In this document: positions 16,292-24,084 of the stretch, piece after piece
Numbering within the stretch: position 1 is the stretch's first letter
How the letters are laid out: the number at the start of each line of letters is the position of its first letter
Assembly: GCF_018613605.1 (NCBI RefSeq)
Contig: NZ_JAGGPU010000002.1
Location: 186,001 to 250,000, forward strand
Direction of reading: 5' to 3'
Source of the DNA: Pedobacter sp. ISL-64
GTDB lineage: Bacteria; Bacteroidota; Bacteroidia; Sphingobacteriales; Sphingobacteriaceae
Length of the DNA stretch: 64,000 bases
Notes under the pieces: model-generated
The model's input: the letters and a program-made list of their open reading frames with translations, nothing else
Told to the model about the DNA's origin: nothing
Databases searched by the model: none
Program-made: the position numbers and the translations under genes

Positions 16292-16747
16292 ATGAAAACA
16301 CTCACAATCGGAGACAAGGTTCCACCATTTACATTGTTTGATCAGCATAGTAATCCATATGATTTCTATGCTCAAGCGCAGCATGGTAAGACAATAATTT
16401 ATTTTTATCCTAAAGACGAAAGTCCGGTATGCACCAAAGAGGCCTGCTCTTTTAGAGACAGTTATACAGACTTTATCGAAGCAGGCATTAAAGTTATCGG
16501 TATAAATTCCGGTTCGGTAGCGACCCATGCAGCATTTGCCAAAGCCAATCGACTGCCCTTTACATTACTGAGCGATCCTGGTAATGCAGTTTTGAAACTT
16601 TTTGGTGTGAAATCTTTCCTGATGATGACTGGAAGGGAAACTTTTCTTATTGACAAGGATGGTACAGTTTTGTATTCATACCGTGGATTTTTAGCAGGTG
16701 CAAAGCATCCTGAGAAAGTTCTGAAGTTTATTAAATCCTCAAAATAG
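16292..16747 (+). CDS. Peroxiredoxin, BCP/PrxQ type
   Basis: 151 residues, full length for a BCP-type thiol peroxidase. The active-site pattern is 'PKDESPVCTKEACSFRD', with the peroxidatic Cys47 and a resolving Cys52 five residues later, the atypical two-Cys PrxQ arrangement. 'FTLLSDPGNAVLKLFGV' and 'ETFLIDKDGTVLYSYRG' complete the thioredoxin-like fold. It reduces hydrogen and organic peroxides using thioredoxin, in the cytoplasm. A TAATTTTG box (16270-16277) sits 15 bp before the start and fits the Bacteroidota -7 consensus TAnnTTTG. Its presence fits the detoxification character of the region. Confidence 0.95.
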   Translation: MKTLTIGDKVPPFTLFDQHSNPYDFYAQAQHGKTIIYFYPKDESPVCTKEACSFRDSYTDFIEAGIKVIGINSGSVATHAAFAKANRLPFTLLSDPGNAVLKLFGVKSFLMMTGRETFLIDKDGTVLYSYRGFLAGAKHPEKVLKFIKSSK

Positions 16748-16818
16748 GGTATAACCTGTTTTCTATAAAGCACTGTGCCATTCCATTCAGTGCTTTATAA
16801 TTTATCTTTCGGAGATTT

Positions 16819-17751
16819 TTATAGCGGATAGGACAATACCATCGTTCCCCTGAATCCCTGTGCTCTGCTCTTGGCCACCATTTCCCACATTGCTTTTAGC
16901 TCAACGGCGAGTCCTTTTTTAAAGGAATAGCCCATGCCTGGGCCGGCTGCAAATACACGTTCCCTGGTATCAGATATCCCCAGAACATCATTGTAGTAGT
17001 GCTTATCGCCTTTGAATTTGTCCTGACCAAATTGATTTAAGTAATAGCCCGCTGCTTCAACGACAAGTTGCCGATTAATTTTAAATTCAAATGCATAGTT
17101 CATATTGTATACCACAGCAGGCCTGTTGTAATCCCCAAGTTCATTAAATGAAAAGTAGAAATTATTTTTAATGCTTACCGCGAATATCTTTAACGGAGTG
17201 AACGTAAATTCATAGTGCGGGAATATCCGGAATCGATGCCCACCGGGGTTAACATCAAAGCGCTCATCGAATGCACCAGTCGGGAAGGCTATATTGATGC
17301 CCAGGCGGTGTGAGAAAGGTTTGCCCAGCAAGCGCTTATCATACCATTGTATAAATGGTCCTGCGACCAGATCAGATATGGGATTTGGATTGACCGTAAT
17401 TGTTCCTTCCTGACCTCTTCCTGGATCACTCTTAATAGCAGAGAAAAGTACAGTGAAGCCAAGATGGCCATCAGCAATAGTTTTTTTGCTGATATAAGCG
17501 ATTTGCTGGATTGCTGCCAGAGATCCGGTTTGGCTCAGCCCCGGTATTGGCCTGCCGCTGCGGTCCCGGCGGCTGTTGGAATTATAAGTCTGCAGATATT
17601 GAATGTAATACCAACCCGGAGGACGGGTTCTTCCCGCCTGCATATTCGTTAAGCCCAGGTTGGCGGAGGAAACCGCAGGATCCTGAGCGTAGATTTCCCA
17701 TATTATGAACACCGACAACATGGGAATAAGGATGAAAATTCGTGAACTCAT
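16819..17751 (-). CDS. Outer-membrane transporter-like beta-barrel, phenol meta-pathway (SphA/MetA) type
   Basis: 310 residues with a signal peptide (IFILIPMLSVFIIWEIYAQ). It then shows alternating beta-strand pattern throughout and ends in '...GTMVLSYPL', typical of an outer-membrane barrel. It resembles the 'putative MetA-pathway of phenol degradation' family: 'PGWYYIQYLQTYNSNS', 'ISDLVAGPFIQWY', 'HRLGINIAFPTGAF', 'FELYEGDKH'-like 'KGDKHYYNDVLG', 'VFAAGPGMGYSF'. These are presumed channels for hydrophobic or aromatic compounds. I took the ATG at 17751; the frame also opens from a TTG at 17775. It is divergent from the ABM/SDR/DJ-1 operon, so uptake and metabolism may be linked (inference). 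Confidence 0.85.
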   Translation of the reverse strand: MSSRIFILIPMLSVFIIWEIYAQDPAVSSANLGLTNMQAGRTRPPGWYYIQYLQTYNSNSRRDRSGRPIPGLSQTGSLAAIQQIAYISKKTIADGHLGFTVLFSAIKSDPGRGQEGTITVNPNPISDLVAGPFIQWYDKRLLGKPFSHRLGINIAFPTGAFDERFDVNPGGHRFRIFPHYEFTFTPLKIFAVSIKNNFYFSFNELGDYNRPAVVYNMNYAFEFKINRQLVVEAAGYYLNQFGQDKFKGDKHYYNDVLGISDTRERVFAAGPGMGYSFKKGLAVELKAMWEMVAKSRAQGFRGTMVLSYPL

Positions 17752-17865
17752 TTCAACTTTTTTTATTAGAAGCAATTACTGTGTTCGCCCTATACAAAGT
17801 TGAGTGTTAACACGCTGGCTATTGAATGAAAATCAAATAAAAACTTACTTATTTCAAATTCTCCG

Positions 17866-17932
17866 GGCTTTGATATTCATAACCTTTCCTTTGTATTTGA
17901 TAATGCCAACCCCTCTGACCTGCAGATATTTG
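17866..17932 (+). promoter_or_regulatory. Shared 21-bp direct-repeat promoter, copy upstream of the ABM/SDR/DJ-1 operon
   Basis: First half-site GGCTTTGATATTCATAA (CTTTG at 17868), second TCCTTTGTATTTGATA (CTTTG at 17889), period 21 bp. The -7-like GATATTTG has its TTTG at 17929, 39 nt past the second half-site and 28 nt before the ATG at 17957. It shows that the open frame back to 17804 is not coding. Confidence 0.78.
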
Positions 17933-17956
17933 ATGTGTAAATTAAACCAGGAAAAA

Positions 17957-18613
17957 ATGGAAACTCAAAATCAGGATCTAAAGAAAACTATAACCTTGTT
18001 TGTAAAGGTATCGGCAAAACCCGCTAGCATAGAAATTGCCAGAAAAGCCCTTTTGGATGATGTCCATGGTGCATGGACTGAGCCAGGCAACTATAAAATG
18101 GAACTGTATTCCGCGCTGGGTCAGCCGGAAAATTATTATTTATTCGAACGCTGGGAAAGCCAGGAAGCTTTGGAAGCTCACTTTGCACAGCCTTACACAG
18201 CAGGAGCCTTTGCCTTACAAGATGGCCATTTGAAGGAAGATATACAAATGAATTATCTCGCCGACCTTTTGCCAAGGTCTCAGGATTTAAAGTTCGATGA
18301 TAGCCGTAAAGCCTATACCACTCTGATCGTTCCCTTTGAGGTGAAGGCAGGCTACGGTCATGAATTTGCGGAACTATTTAAAGCTTTCGTCCCCTCAGTT
18401 CGGAATGAACCTGGAAATGTGGACTTCAACTTTCATCGTGTCGATGGCCAGGATGATAAATTCGTGCTTTATGAACGCTGGCTGTCCCAGGAATTTCTTG
18501 ATAAGCATAACCAACTCCAGGCGACTTCAGATTTCGTGGCACAAGTAGGCCCCCTGTTAACTGCACCGGTTTACGATTTGGTGCTTTTCTCAAAAGACAT
18601 CAGTGAATATTAA
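17957..18613 (+). CDS. Tandem antibiotic-biosynthesis-monooxygenase (ABM) domain protein
   Basis: 218 residues with two ABM (dimeric alpha/beta barrel, YgiN/quinol-monooxygenase-like) domains. The first covers about 10-105 ('ITLFVKVSAKPASIEIARKALLDD', 'YKMELYSALGQPENYYLFERWESQEALEAHF'). The second covers about 118-215 ('YTTLIVPFEVKAGYGHEFAELFKAF', 'FVLYERWLSQEFLDKH'). Single ABM domains act as dimers, so a tandem gene could form the pseudo-dimer in one chain. Members oxidise quinols or aromatic substrates without cofactors, or only bind small molecules. It is first of a three-gene operon with an SDR (11-bp gap) and a DJ-1-like lipoprotein. Start placed by the promoter; METQNQ fits. Confidence 0.88.
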   Translation: METQNQDLKKTITLFVKVSAKPASIEIARKALLDDVHGAWTEPGNYKMELYSALGQPENYYLFERWESQEALEAHFAQPYTAGAFALQDGHLKEDIQMNYLADLLPRSQDLKFDDSRKAYTTLIVPFEVKAGYGHEFAELFKAFVPSVRNEPGNVDFNFHRVDGQDDKFVLYERWLSQEFLDKHNQLQATSDFVAQVGPLLTAPVYDLVLFSKDISEY

Positions 18614-18624
18614 TTATAGACATC

Positions 18625-19458
18625 ATGAAAAATCCAAATACTTTTTTGATCACAGGCGCCTCACAAGGGCTGGGTCTGATCATCGTTAAACAACTTCTAA
18701 GTGCCGGAAAAAAGGTTATTGCCACGACCAGAAATGCCGACACTTTTGACCCGGAAACTAAAGCCCATGCCAATCTTGAGGTCATCTCACTTGATTTAAC
18801 TGATGAAAATTCAGTAGCCAGTATGGTCAAGGACTTAAGATCGAGATACTCCAATATAGATGTGCTGATTAATAATGCTGGTTTTGGCTTTGCAGGCGCA
18901 ATTGAAGAAGCTCAGCAGGATGAAGTAGCCAAGGTCATCGAGCTTAATGTGCTTGCTACCATACGTATGACCCGGTTGGTGCTGCCCCTGATGAGGGAAC
19001 AGAAAAAGGGACACATTATCAACCTATCTTCCAATGCAGGGCTGGTAAGTACTGCCGGCTTTGGAATCTATAATGCCAGTAAATATGCTGTAGAGGGGTT
19101 TTCAGAGGCACTTCTGCTTGAGGTAACCGGCTTGGGTATTCAGGTCACCTTGATTGAGCCCGGAGCATTCAGAACCAATTTTTTAGCCTCATCACTAGCG
19201 TTATCCAGGATTTCGATTGCGGATTATGACCCGACAGCAGGTCTGTTTAAAACCAGACTCAATGCTAACAACGGCTCTCAGCCCGGTGATCCGGTGAAAG
19301 GTGCACAAGCAATTATAAGAGTCTCGGAAATGGAAAATCCACCCTTGCGTTTATTGCTAGGACAGGATGCCTACAACAGGGTAACAGCAAAACTGAAAGC
19401 CGTTTCCTTGGAAATCGAAAACTTGAAACAGGTGACCTTGTCAACCGATTTCAATTAA
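18625..19458 (+). CDS. SDR family oxidoreductase
   Basis: 277-residue classical SDR: TGASQGLG loop at residues 10-17, 'SLDLTDENSV', NNAGFG at 83-88, catalytic Ser136 in 'INLSSNAG', Tyr149 and Lys153 in YNASK, then 'LIEPGAFRTNFL'. The catalytic set is complete. It is the middle gene of the ABM-SDR-DJ-1 operon, so a joint role in reducing or rearranging a quinone or carbonyl compound is plausible but not proven. C-terminal 'NPPLRLLLGQDAYNRV' is shared in form with the SDRs at 2049, 10025 and 11745, which argues for local gene duplication. Confidence 0.94.
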   Translation: MKNPNTFLITGASQGLGLIIVKQLLSAGKKVIATTRNADTFDPETKAHANLEVISLDLTDENSVASMVKDLRSRYSNIDVLINNAGFGFAGAIEEAQQDEVAKVIELNVLATIRMTRLVLPLMREQKKGHIINLSSNAGLVSTAGFGIYNASKYAVEGFSEALLLEVTGLGIQVTLIEPGAFRTNFLASSLALSRISIADYDPTAGLFKTRLNANNGSQPGDPVKGAQAIIRVSEMENPPLRLLLGQDAYNRVTAKLKAVSLEIENLKQVTLSTDFN

Positions 19459-19494
19459 ATATTTAAAATCAATTAGTCTATTAAATCTATAGCC

Positions 19495-20403
19495 ATGAAC
19501 CCAATATTAAAAAAATACTCGAAATTAGTGCTGACAATGATCATCATTGTAATGCTATCAGCATGTGGAAATGCACCAACTTCAGATAGTGTTGCTAAAA
19601 ATGCCGGTCAGTCAATCCCCAAAACGAAAAATGTACTTATAGTTTTATCCGCTGAAAACAGCCTAACCCTAAAGGACGGAACAACCATTCCAACTGGTTT
19701 TTTTTTGGATGAGTTTGCTGTCCCTGCCCAGGCCCTTGCCGCCGCAGGATATACACTCAATATAGCAACACCAGGAGGCACTTCTCCGCATATGGACGAG
19801 GTGTCGATTGACAAAAGTTATTTCCAGAATGACAGCTTGAAGCTCCTCAAAGCATTAAGTTTTGTAAACAATCTTCAGGAAATAAAAACTCCGTTAAAAC
19901 TTTCGGATGTTGCTGCATCTGACCTTGCTAGCTATGCTGCCATTTTTATCCCTGGTGGCCGAGCGCCAATGGTTGATTTGATGGAGAATAAGGATTTAGG
20001 CAAAATTCTGCGTTACTTTCATACAAATAAAATGACGACCGCCCTAATCTGTCATGGCCCGGTTGCACTAAATGCTGCGCTGGAGGATCCAGTATCTTAT
20101 CGCCAGGCTTTGGTACAGCAGGACACAAAGGTAATTGCCAAATTTGCCAAAGACTGGATTTATTCAGGTTACAGGATGACTATTTTTTCTAACGCGGAAG
20201 AAGACGACGCCCTGAAAGCGAAAAAACAAAAGCTTCCGTTTTATGTCGCGGACGCACTATCATCTTCAGGAGCAAAATTGCAAAAGGCTCAGGCGTTGTG
20301 GGCGCCGTACGTAGTCCGCGACCGAGAATTGATAACGGGGCAAAACCCTGCTTCTGACCATGCCTTGGCAGATACCTTAGTGAAGGTTTTAAATGCCCTT
20401 TAA
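19495..20403 (+). CDS. DJ-1/PfpI family lipoprotein
   Basis: 302 residues. The N-terminus is a lipoprotein signal with lipobox LSAC, Cys24, so the protein is probably anchored outside the cytoplasm. The rest is a DJ-1/PfpI (type 1 glutamine amidotransferase-like) domain: 'GFFLDEFAVPAQALAAAGYTLNIATPGG', 'AAIFIPGGRAPMVDL', and the nucleophile elbow 'TALICHGPVALNAAL' with Cys186; 'SDHALADTLVKVL' closes it. Relatives of the HchA/Hsp31 group are glyoxalase III/protein deglycases or chaperones acting on methylglyoxal damage. A lipoprotein version is uncommon. It is last in the ABM-SDR operon, 36 bp after the SDR, with a terminator behind it. Confidence 0.88.
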   Translation: MNPILKKYSKLVLTMIIIVMLSACGNAPTSDSVAKNAGQSIPKTKNVLIVLSAENSLTLKDGTTIPTGFFLDEFAVPAQALAAAGYTLNIATPGGTSPHMDEVSIDKSYFQNDSLKLLKALSFVNNLQEIKTPLKLSDVAASDLASYAAIFIPGGRAPMVDLMENKDLGKILRYFHTNKMTTALICHGPVALNAALEDPVSYRQALVQQDTKVIAKFAKDWIYSGYRMTIFSNAEEDDALKAKKQKLPFYVADALSSSGAKLQKAQALWAPYVVRDRELITGQNPASDHALADTLVKVLNAL

Positions 20404-20436
20404 TAACCTTCGTTAACAAAGCTACCAAGAACCATT

Positions 20437-20470
20437 AATCCATCTGCTGGACACATCCTGCAGATGGATT
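20437..20470 (+). terminator. Hairpin after the DJ-1 gene
   Basis: AATCCATCTGC (20437-20447) pairs perfectly with GCAGATGGATT (20460-20470) around a 12-nt loop; only a broken T-run (GACTTTT) follows. It lies 34 bp past the stop. Confidence 0.6.
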
Positions 20471-20521
20471 GACTTTTAGATTACCTTCAGCTGATTTAGG
20501 TCTTTCCCGAAAATATCGAAA

Positions 20522-20588
20522 TTCTTTGATATTAATAAATCATTAAGAGCATTTGCTAAATTTTTTTATCTGTTTTTAAGAACCTTTG
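20522..20588 (+). promoter_or_regulatory. Weaker copy of the shared 21-bp-repeat promoter, upstream of AraC 20689
   Basis: First half-site TTCTTTGATATTAATAA (CTTTG at 20524). The second lacks CTTTG (AAGAG at 20545-20549) but keeps GCATTTGCTA exactly in register with the 13667 copy. ACCTTTG has its TTTG at 20585, the same 39-nt offset. The ATG at 20689 lies about 100 nt further, so this AraC gene has a longer leader than the structural genes. Possible autoregulation. Confidence 0.55.
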
Positions 20589-20688
20589 AACAAATTACCG
20601 GATGTCTCTATTCTTTCCAGGTTGCTGTGAATGCATAATGCGCTGAGATAGGAAAATATCCATTACACAAAACAGGCAAGCTATTTTA

Positions 20689-21609
20689 ATGGATAAGCAA
20701 TCAGCAATATTTAAGGATTTAACAGAAACTTTCCAGGCGATGAATTTACCGGTCAGCCATATGCTCCATGATGGAGAAGGCTTATCGATGAGCAACCTGA
20801 AGGACCTTTTTACAACACTTCCTTTTAGCTCGATAGTATTCAGACCCAATTACTTCACAATGCTATTCGTAAAGAATGCCCATGCAGATTACACCACAGA
20901 TGATATTACTTTCAGGATGGAGCCAGGGACAATTTTTTTTACAAACCCAGGTCACTTCAGATCGTTCGTCTGGTATGATATTGAAGATGTATACCTGATT
21001 GCTTTCAATGAATCATTTTTGAAAAGGAATATTCACGGAGATGTGTTTAAAGAGTTTCCATTCCTGGTTTCTGAAACCGTAAACCCAAGAAATTTATCAA
21101 CCGAGGATTTTATGGTTTTTGAACAGACCTGCCTGGAAATGTTTAAAGAATTTAACGGCACCTCACTTTATAAAAAACAAATCCTCGGCAATTTATTGAT
21201 GATTATACTTCTTAAAATAAAAGAGGCATTCTGGAAAGATTATAACCCTATTTATGAGGGAAACAAAAGTTCCCAAATAGTGAAAAACTTTAAAATGCTT
21301 TTGGAAAATCACTTTAGGGATCTGGTGGAGGGAAAAACCTGTCTGCAGCTCCGGGTTACTGATTATGCAGCCCTTCAGAACCTGAATGAAAATTACTTGA
21401 ATACCGTTATCAAAACCAAAACAGGTAAGGCGGTAAAGACCTGGATAATGGAAAAAATGATTTGTGAGGCCCAAAGCCTGTTGCTGCATACAACCCTTTC
21501 TATTAAAGAAATTTCCTTCCGGCTTGGCTTTATTGAAAGTGCCCATTTTGGGAATTATTTTAAGAAATATACCGGAACTACTCCATTAGCTTTTCGGCAG
21601 GCAACTTAA
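20689..21609 (+). CDS. AraC family transcriptional regulator
   Basis: 306 residues: N-terminal ligand/cupin-like domain ('FTMLFVKNAHADYTTDD', 'FRMEPGTIFFTNPGH') and C-terminal AraC DNA-binding domain ('VTDYAALQNLNENYLNTVIK', 'ISFRLGFIESAHFGNYFKK', 'TTPLAFRQ'). It is paralogous to the regulator at 5558 over the whole length, including 'FKEFPFL' and 'MIILLKIKEAFW'. It probably controls, and may itself be controlled by, the shared promoter element at 20522. It also lies just upstream of the TPR histidine kinase on the same strand. Confidence 0.92.
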   Translation: MDKQSAIFKDLTETFQAMNLPVSHMLHDGEGLSMSNLKDLFTTLPFSSIVFRPNYFTMLFVKNAHADYTTDDITFRMEPGTIFFTNPGHFRSFVWYDIEDVYLIAFNESFLKRNIHGDVFKEFPFLVSETVNPRNLSTEDFMVFEQTCLEMFKEFNGTSLYKKQILGNLLMIILLKIKEAFWKDYNPIYEGNKSSQIVKNFKMLLENHFRDLVEGKTCLQLRVTDYAALQNLNENYLNTVIKTKTGKAVKTWIMEKMICEAQSLLLHTTLSIKEISFRLGFIESAHFGNYFKKYTGTTPLAFRQAT

Positions 21610-21780
21610 TAAGTTTACTCTTATCGAGTTGATTGCCTACTTCCTGATAAAATATATTCCTGAGCTTTAAGCATCCAAAACGCTACATCCACCGTATTAA
21701 TCTAAATTTTTTATTAATTTTAGATATAAATTTGGTTTTCCGTTTGGCCAGAGATTGCTTATTTGTCGGGATTATCAGGA

Positions 21781-24084
21781 ATGATTAAAGATTGTGGTGC
21801 TTGTAACAGACTTTTGCGGTTAAGTTCGTGGATTGTCTTTTTTTGTTTCTCGGTTTGCTCCGGCCCTGCATCAGCTCAGTATTATTATCCGCCCCTCCCG
21901 GTGATGGTCAAAGATTTAAAGGCAATCAATGCTGATCATAAGCTTTCTTCGACAAATTCAAACAAGAATGCGCTGGCTTATTCGCTCGCACAGCATTATT
22001 TTAATAAGGCGACCCGATCAAAGACTGATTTGCAATCCGCCTTGCAAAATGCTTTAACATCAGTTTCCCTAAGCCGCAAACTAAGAGATACAGTCGCTAT
22101 TGACCGCGCGCTGTTAGTTTTGGGGTATACTTACCTTGCCCAAAGGGAATTCGAAAAAGCTGAAGGAATCGTATTGACAATCAATTCCGAAGAAATGCGG
22201 CTAAAAATGCTTTCGGCCATCAGTTTTTTTTATTGGTCTTCAGCGATAAAAAATGCTGACTATCAAAATAAGTCACTAAGCTACAGTCGGGCTTCACTCA
22301 AACTTGCGCGCAGGTTGAAAGATCCATTATCAGAAACGATTTCGTTAAATAATATTGCCGTTGCCCATGGTAACCTAAATGAAAAGAATGCAGAAAAGGA
22401 GCTGCTGGGACTTTTGAAACGCTACCAACAGACCGTTAATCCTCACTTGGAATATCCATGTTTTTACCTGGCGGAATATTATCTTCGGAATGACCGTTCC
22501 GATAAAGCCACAGAATATTCGCTTCTGGCTGCTCAGTCGTTGGCTAAAAATAAAAACGCACAAATAACCGGGGACATTTATTTTTTGCAAACCCGGATCA
22601 CGTATAACAACGAACATTTCAGCGATGCCCTCGCATTTGGTTTTCGCGCAATTGAGGCATACAGCCGAATGCCTGGAATAATAAAGGTGTCGGACCCTGA
22701 CATCACCCTATACATCGGCAGGGCATATCAGAAGTTAAATCAGCACAGACGGGCATTGGCATTTATGCTGAAAAGACAAACGCAATTCCCCCCGGCGGAT
22801 ATTTCCCAGCAGATGGCCTATGTTTCCATGCTCGGACACATCCATAGAGGGCTCAAAGAATTTCATAAAGGAGAGCTATATTTCAAGCAATTCGAAAAGA
22901 TGAGCCGACAGTACGGGCTCGACAAATATGCCGCTCAGGTAAATCTTGGTCAGTTGTACTTGGATTGGCAGCATTATGAAGAGGCGCGACCATATCTGAA
23001 GACCGCCTTGAAAGATGAACGTTTGCTTCTAACGGGCGCGCGTCGTCACCTGCATTACATGGCCTTCTTAGCAGATTCTGCCACTAGGAATTTTGAGGGT
23101 GCTATGAAGCACATGATTTATCTCAATGACCAAGCAGAAAGTGGCCGTCGTAAAGAGGTTGACCAAGCCCTGAAGAGATGGGAGGTGAGTTACGGTAAAC
23201 AAAAGAGTGAAGAACAGTTGAAGCTCAAAAACCAAAATATTAAGTTGTTGTTGCAACGCAACCTTGCCCAGCAACAAAAGGCCAGGCAGGATAGCCAGAT
23301 ACGGAACCTCATTGCCGCAGGTTTTGTCTTTGTGCTAATCATACTATTGCTTTTATATTATCAGTATCGACAGAAGCAAAAAAGCAACCGGATTATTCTT
23401 TTTAAAAGCATACGTCTTGACGATAAAAACAAAGTTCTGGAGAAGCTGGTCAAAGAGAAGAATTATTTATTGAAGGAAGTCCATCACAGGGTCAAAAACA
23501 ACCTCCATACCATATTTTGTCTGTTGGAAAGTCAGGCGATTTTCCTGAAAGATGATGCCCTGGTCGCCATAGAGTCCAGTCGGAACAGAATTTTCGCAAT
23601 GTCCCTGCTTCATCAGAAACTCTATCAGTCCGATAATATCAAGCAGGTAGATATGTCGCATTACTTTAGCGAATTTCTAATTTTTTTGCGGCGAAGCTAT
23701 GGCCTGGAAGCACGAAATATTGATATTTATCCGCAGATTCAGCCCCTGGAGCTTGATGTCACCGTGGCCATACCATTAGCTTTGATCGTTAATGAAGCAG
23801 TTACAAACGCAATAAAGCACGCATTTCCGGCGGATTCCGGCGGACGTATTGATATCACTCTTATCATTGATCCGCTGCTTGTTACCTTAATGGTAAAAGA
23901 CAATGGAGTAGGTTTTGAGCTTTCCAACAGGCACAATGATCAATCCTTTGGACTGGAACTGATGAGAGGCCTCTCACAAGATATCAATGCGAAAATTAGC
24001 TTCGAAGTACAACAGGGAACCACTATAAAAATTACCTTTGCGCTGGAAGAGGAACAAAAAAATAATGAATTCGGCATCTCGTGA
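21781..24084 (+). CDS. Sensor histidine kinase with TPR repeats (HisKA_2 type)
   Basis: About 767 residues. A signal peptide (SSWIVFFCFSVCSGPASAQ) is followed by a periplasmic helical region with TPR-like repeats to about 480, a coiled linker (LKLKNQNIKLLLQRNLAQQQ) and one membrane helix ('LIAAGFVFVLIILLLLYY'). Then comes the HisKA_2 phosphoacceptor 'LLKEVHHRVKNNLHTIFCLL' and the ATPase domain with N-box 'NEAVTNAIKHAFP', 'VKDNGVGFEL' and 'SFGLELMRGL'. It starts at the ATG 21781; a TTG six codons earlier is in frame. The response-regulator gene overlaps its 3' end by 20 bp, so they form a cognate pair. Confidence 0.92.
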   Translation: MIKDCGACNRLLRLSSWIVFFCFSVCSGPASAQYYYPPLPVMVKDLKAINADHKLSSTNSNKNALAYSLAQHYFNKATRSKTDLQSALQNALTSVSLSRKLRDTVAIDRALLVLGYTYLAQREFEKAEGIVLTINSEEMRLKMLSAISFFYWSSAIKNADYQNKSLSYSRASLKLARRLKDPLSETISLNNIAVAHGNLNEKNAEKELLGLLKRYQQTVNPHLEYPCFYLAEYYLRNDRSDKATEYSLLAAQSLAKNKNAQITGDIYFLQTRITYNNEHFSDALAFGFRAIEAYSRMPGIIKVSDPDITLYIGRAYQKLNQHRRALAFMLKRQTQFPPADISQQMAYVSMLGHIHRGLKEFHKGELYFKQFEKMSRQYGLDKYAAQVNLGQLYLDWQHYEEARPYLKTALKDERLLLTGARRHLHYMAFLADSATRNFEGAMKHMIYLNDQAESGRRKEVDQALKRWEVSYGKQKSEEQLKLKNQNIKLLLQRNLAQQQKARQDSQIRNLIAAGFVFVLIILLLLYYQYRQKQKSNRIILFKSIRLDDKNKVLEKLVKEKNYLLKEVHHRVKNNLHTIFCLLESQAIFLKDDALVAIESSRNRIFAMSLLHQKLYQSDNIKQVDMSHYFSEFLIFLRRSYGLEARNIDIYPQIQPLELDVTVAIPLALIVNEAVTNAIKHAFPADSGGRIDITLIIDPLLVTLMVKDNGVGFELSNRHNDQSFGLELMRGLSQDINAKISFEVQQGTTIKITFALEEEQKNNEFGIS

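Noticed and set aside
17804..17956. N-terminal extension of the ABM gene from 17804
   Set aside because: This stretch contains the 21-bp-repeat operator and -7 box; translation more likely starts at METQNQ, 17957.
21745..21758. TGGCCAGAGATTGC upstream of the TPR kinase, sigma-54-like
   Set aside because: The GG-to-GC spacing is one base too short, and GGCC replaces GGCA; sigma-54 spacing is strict.
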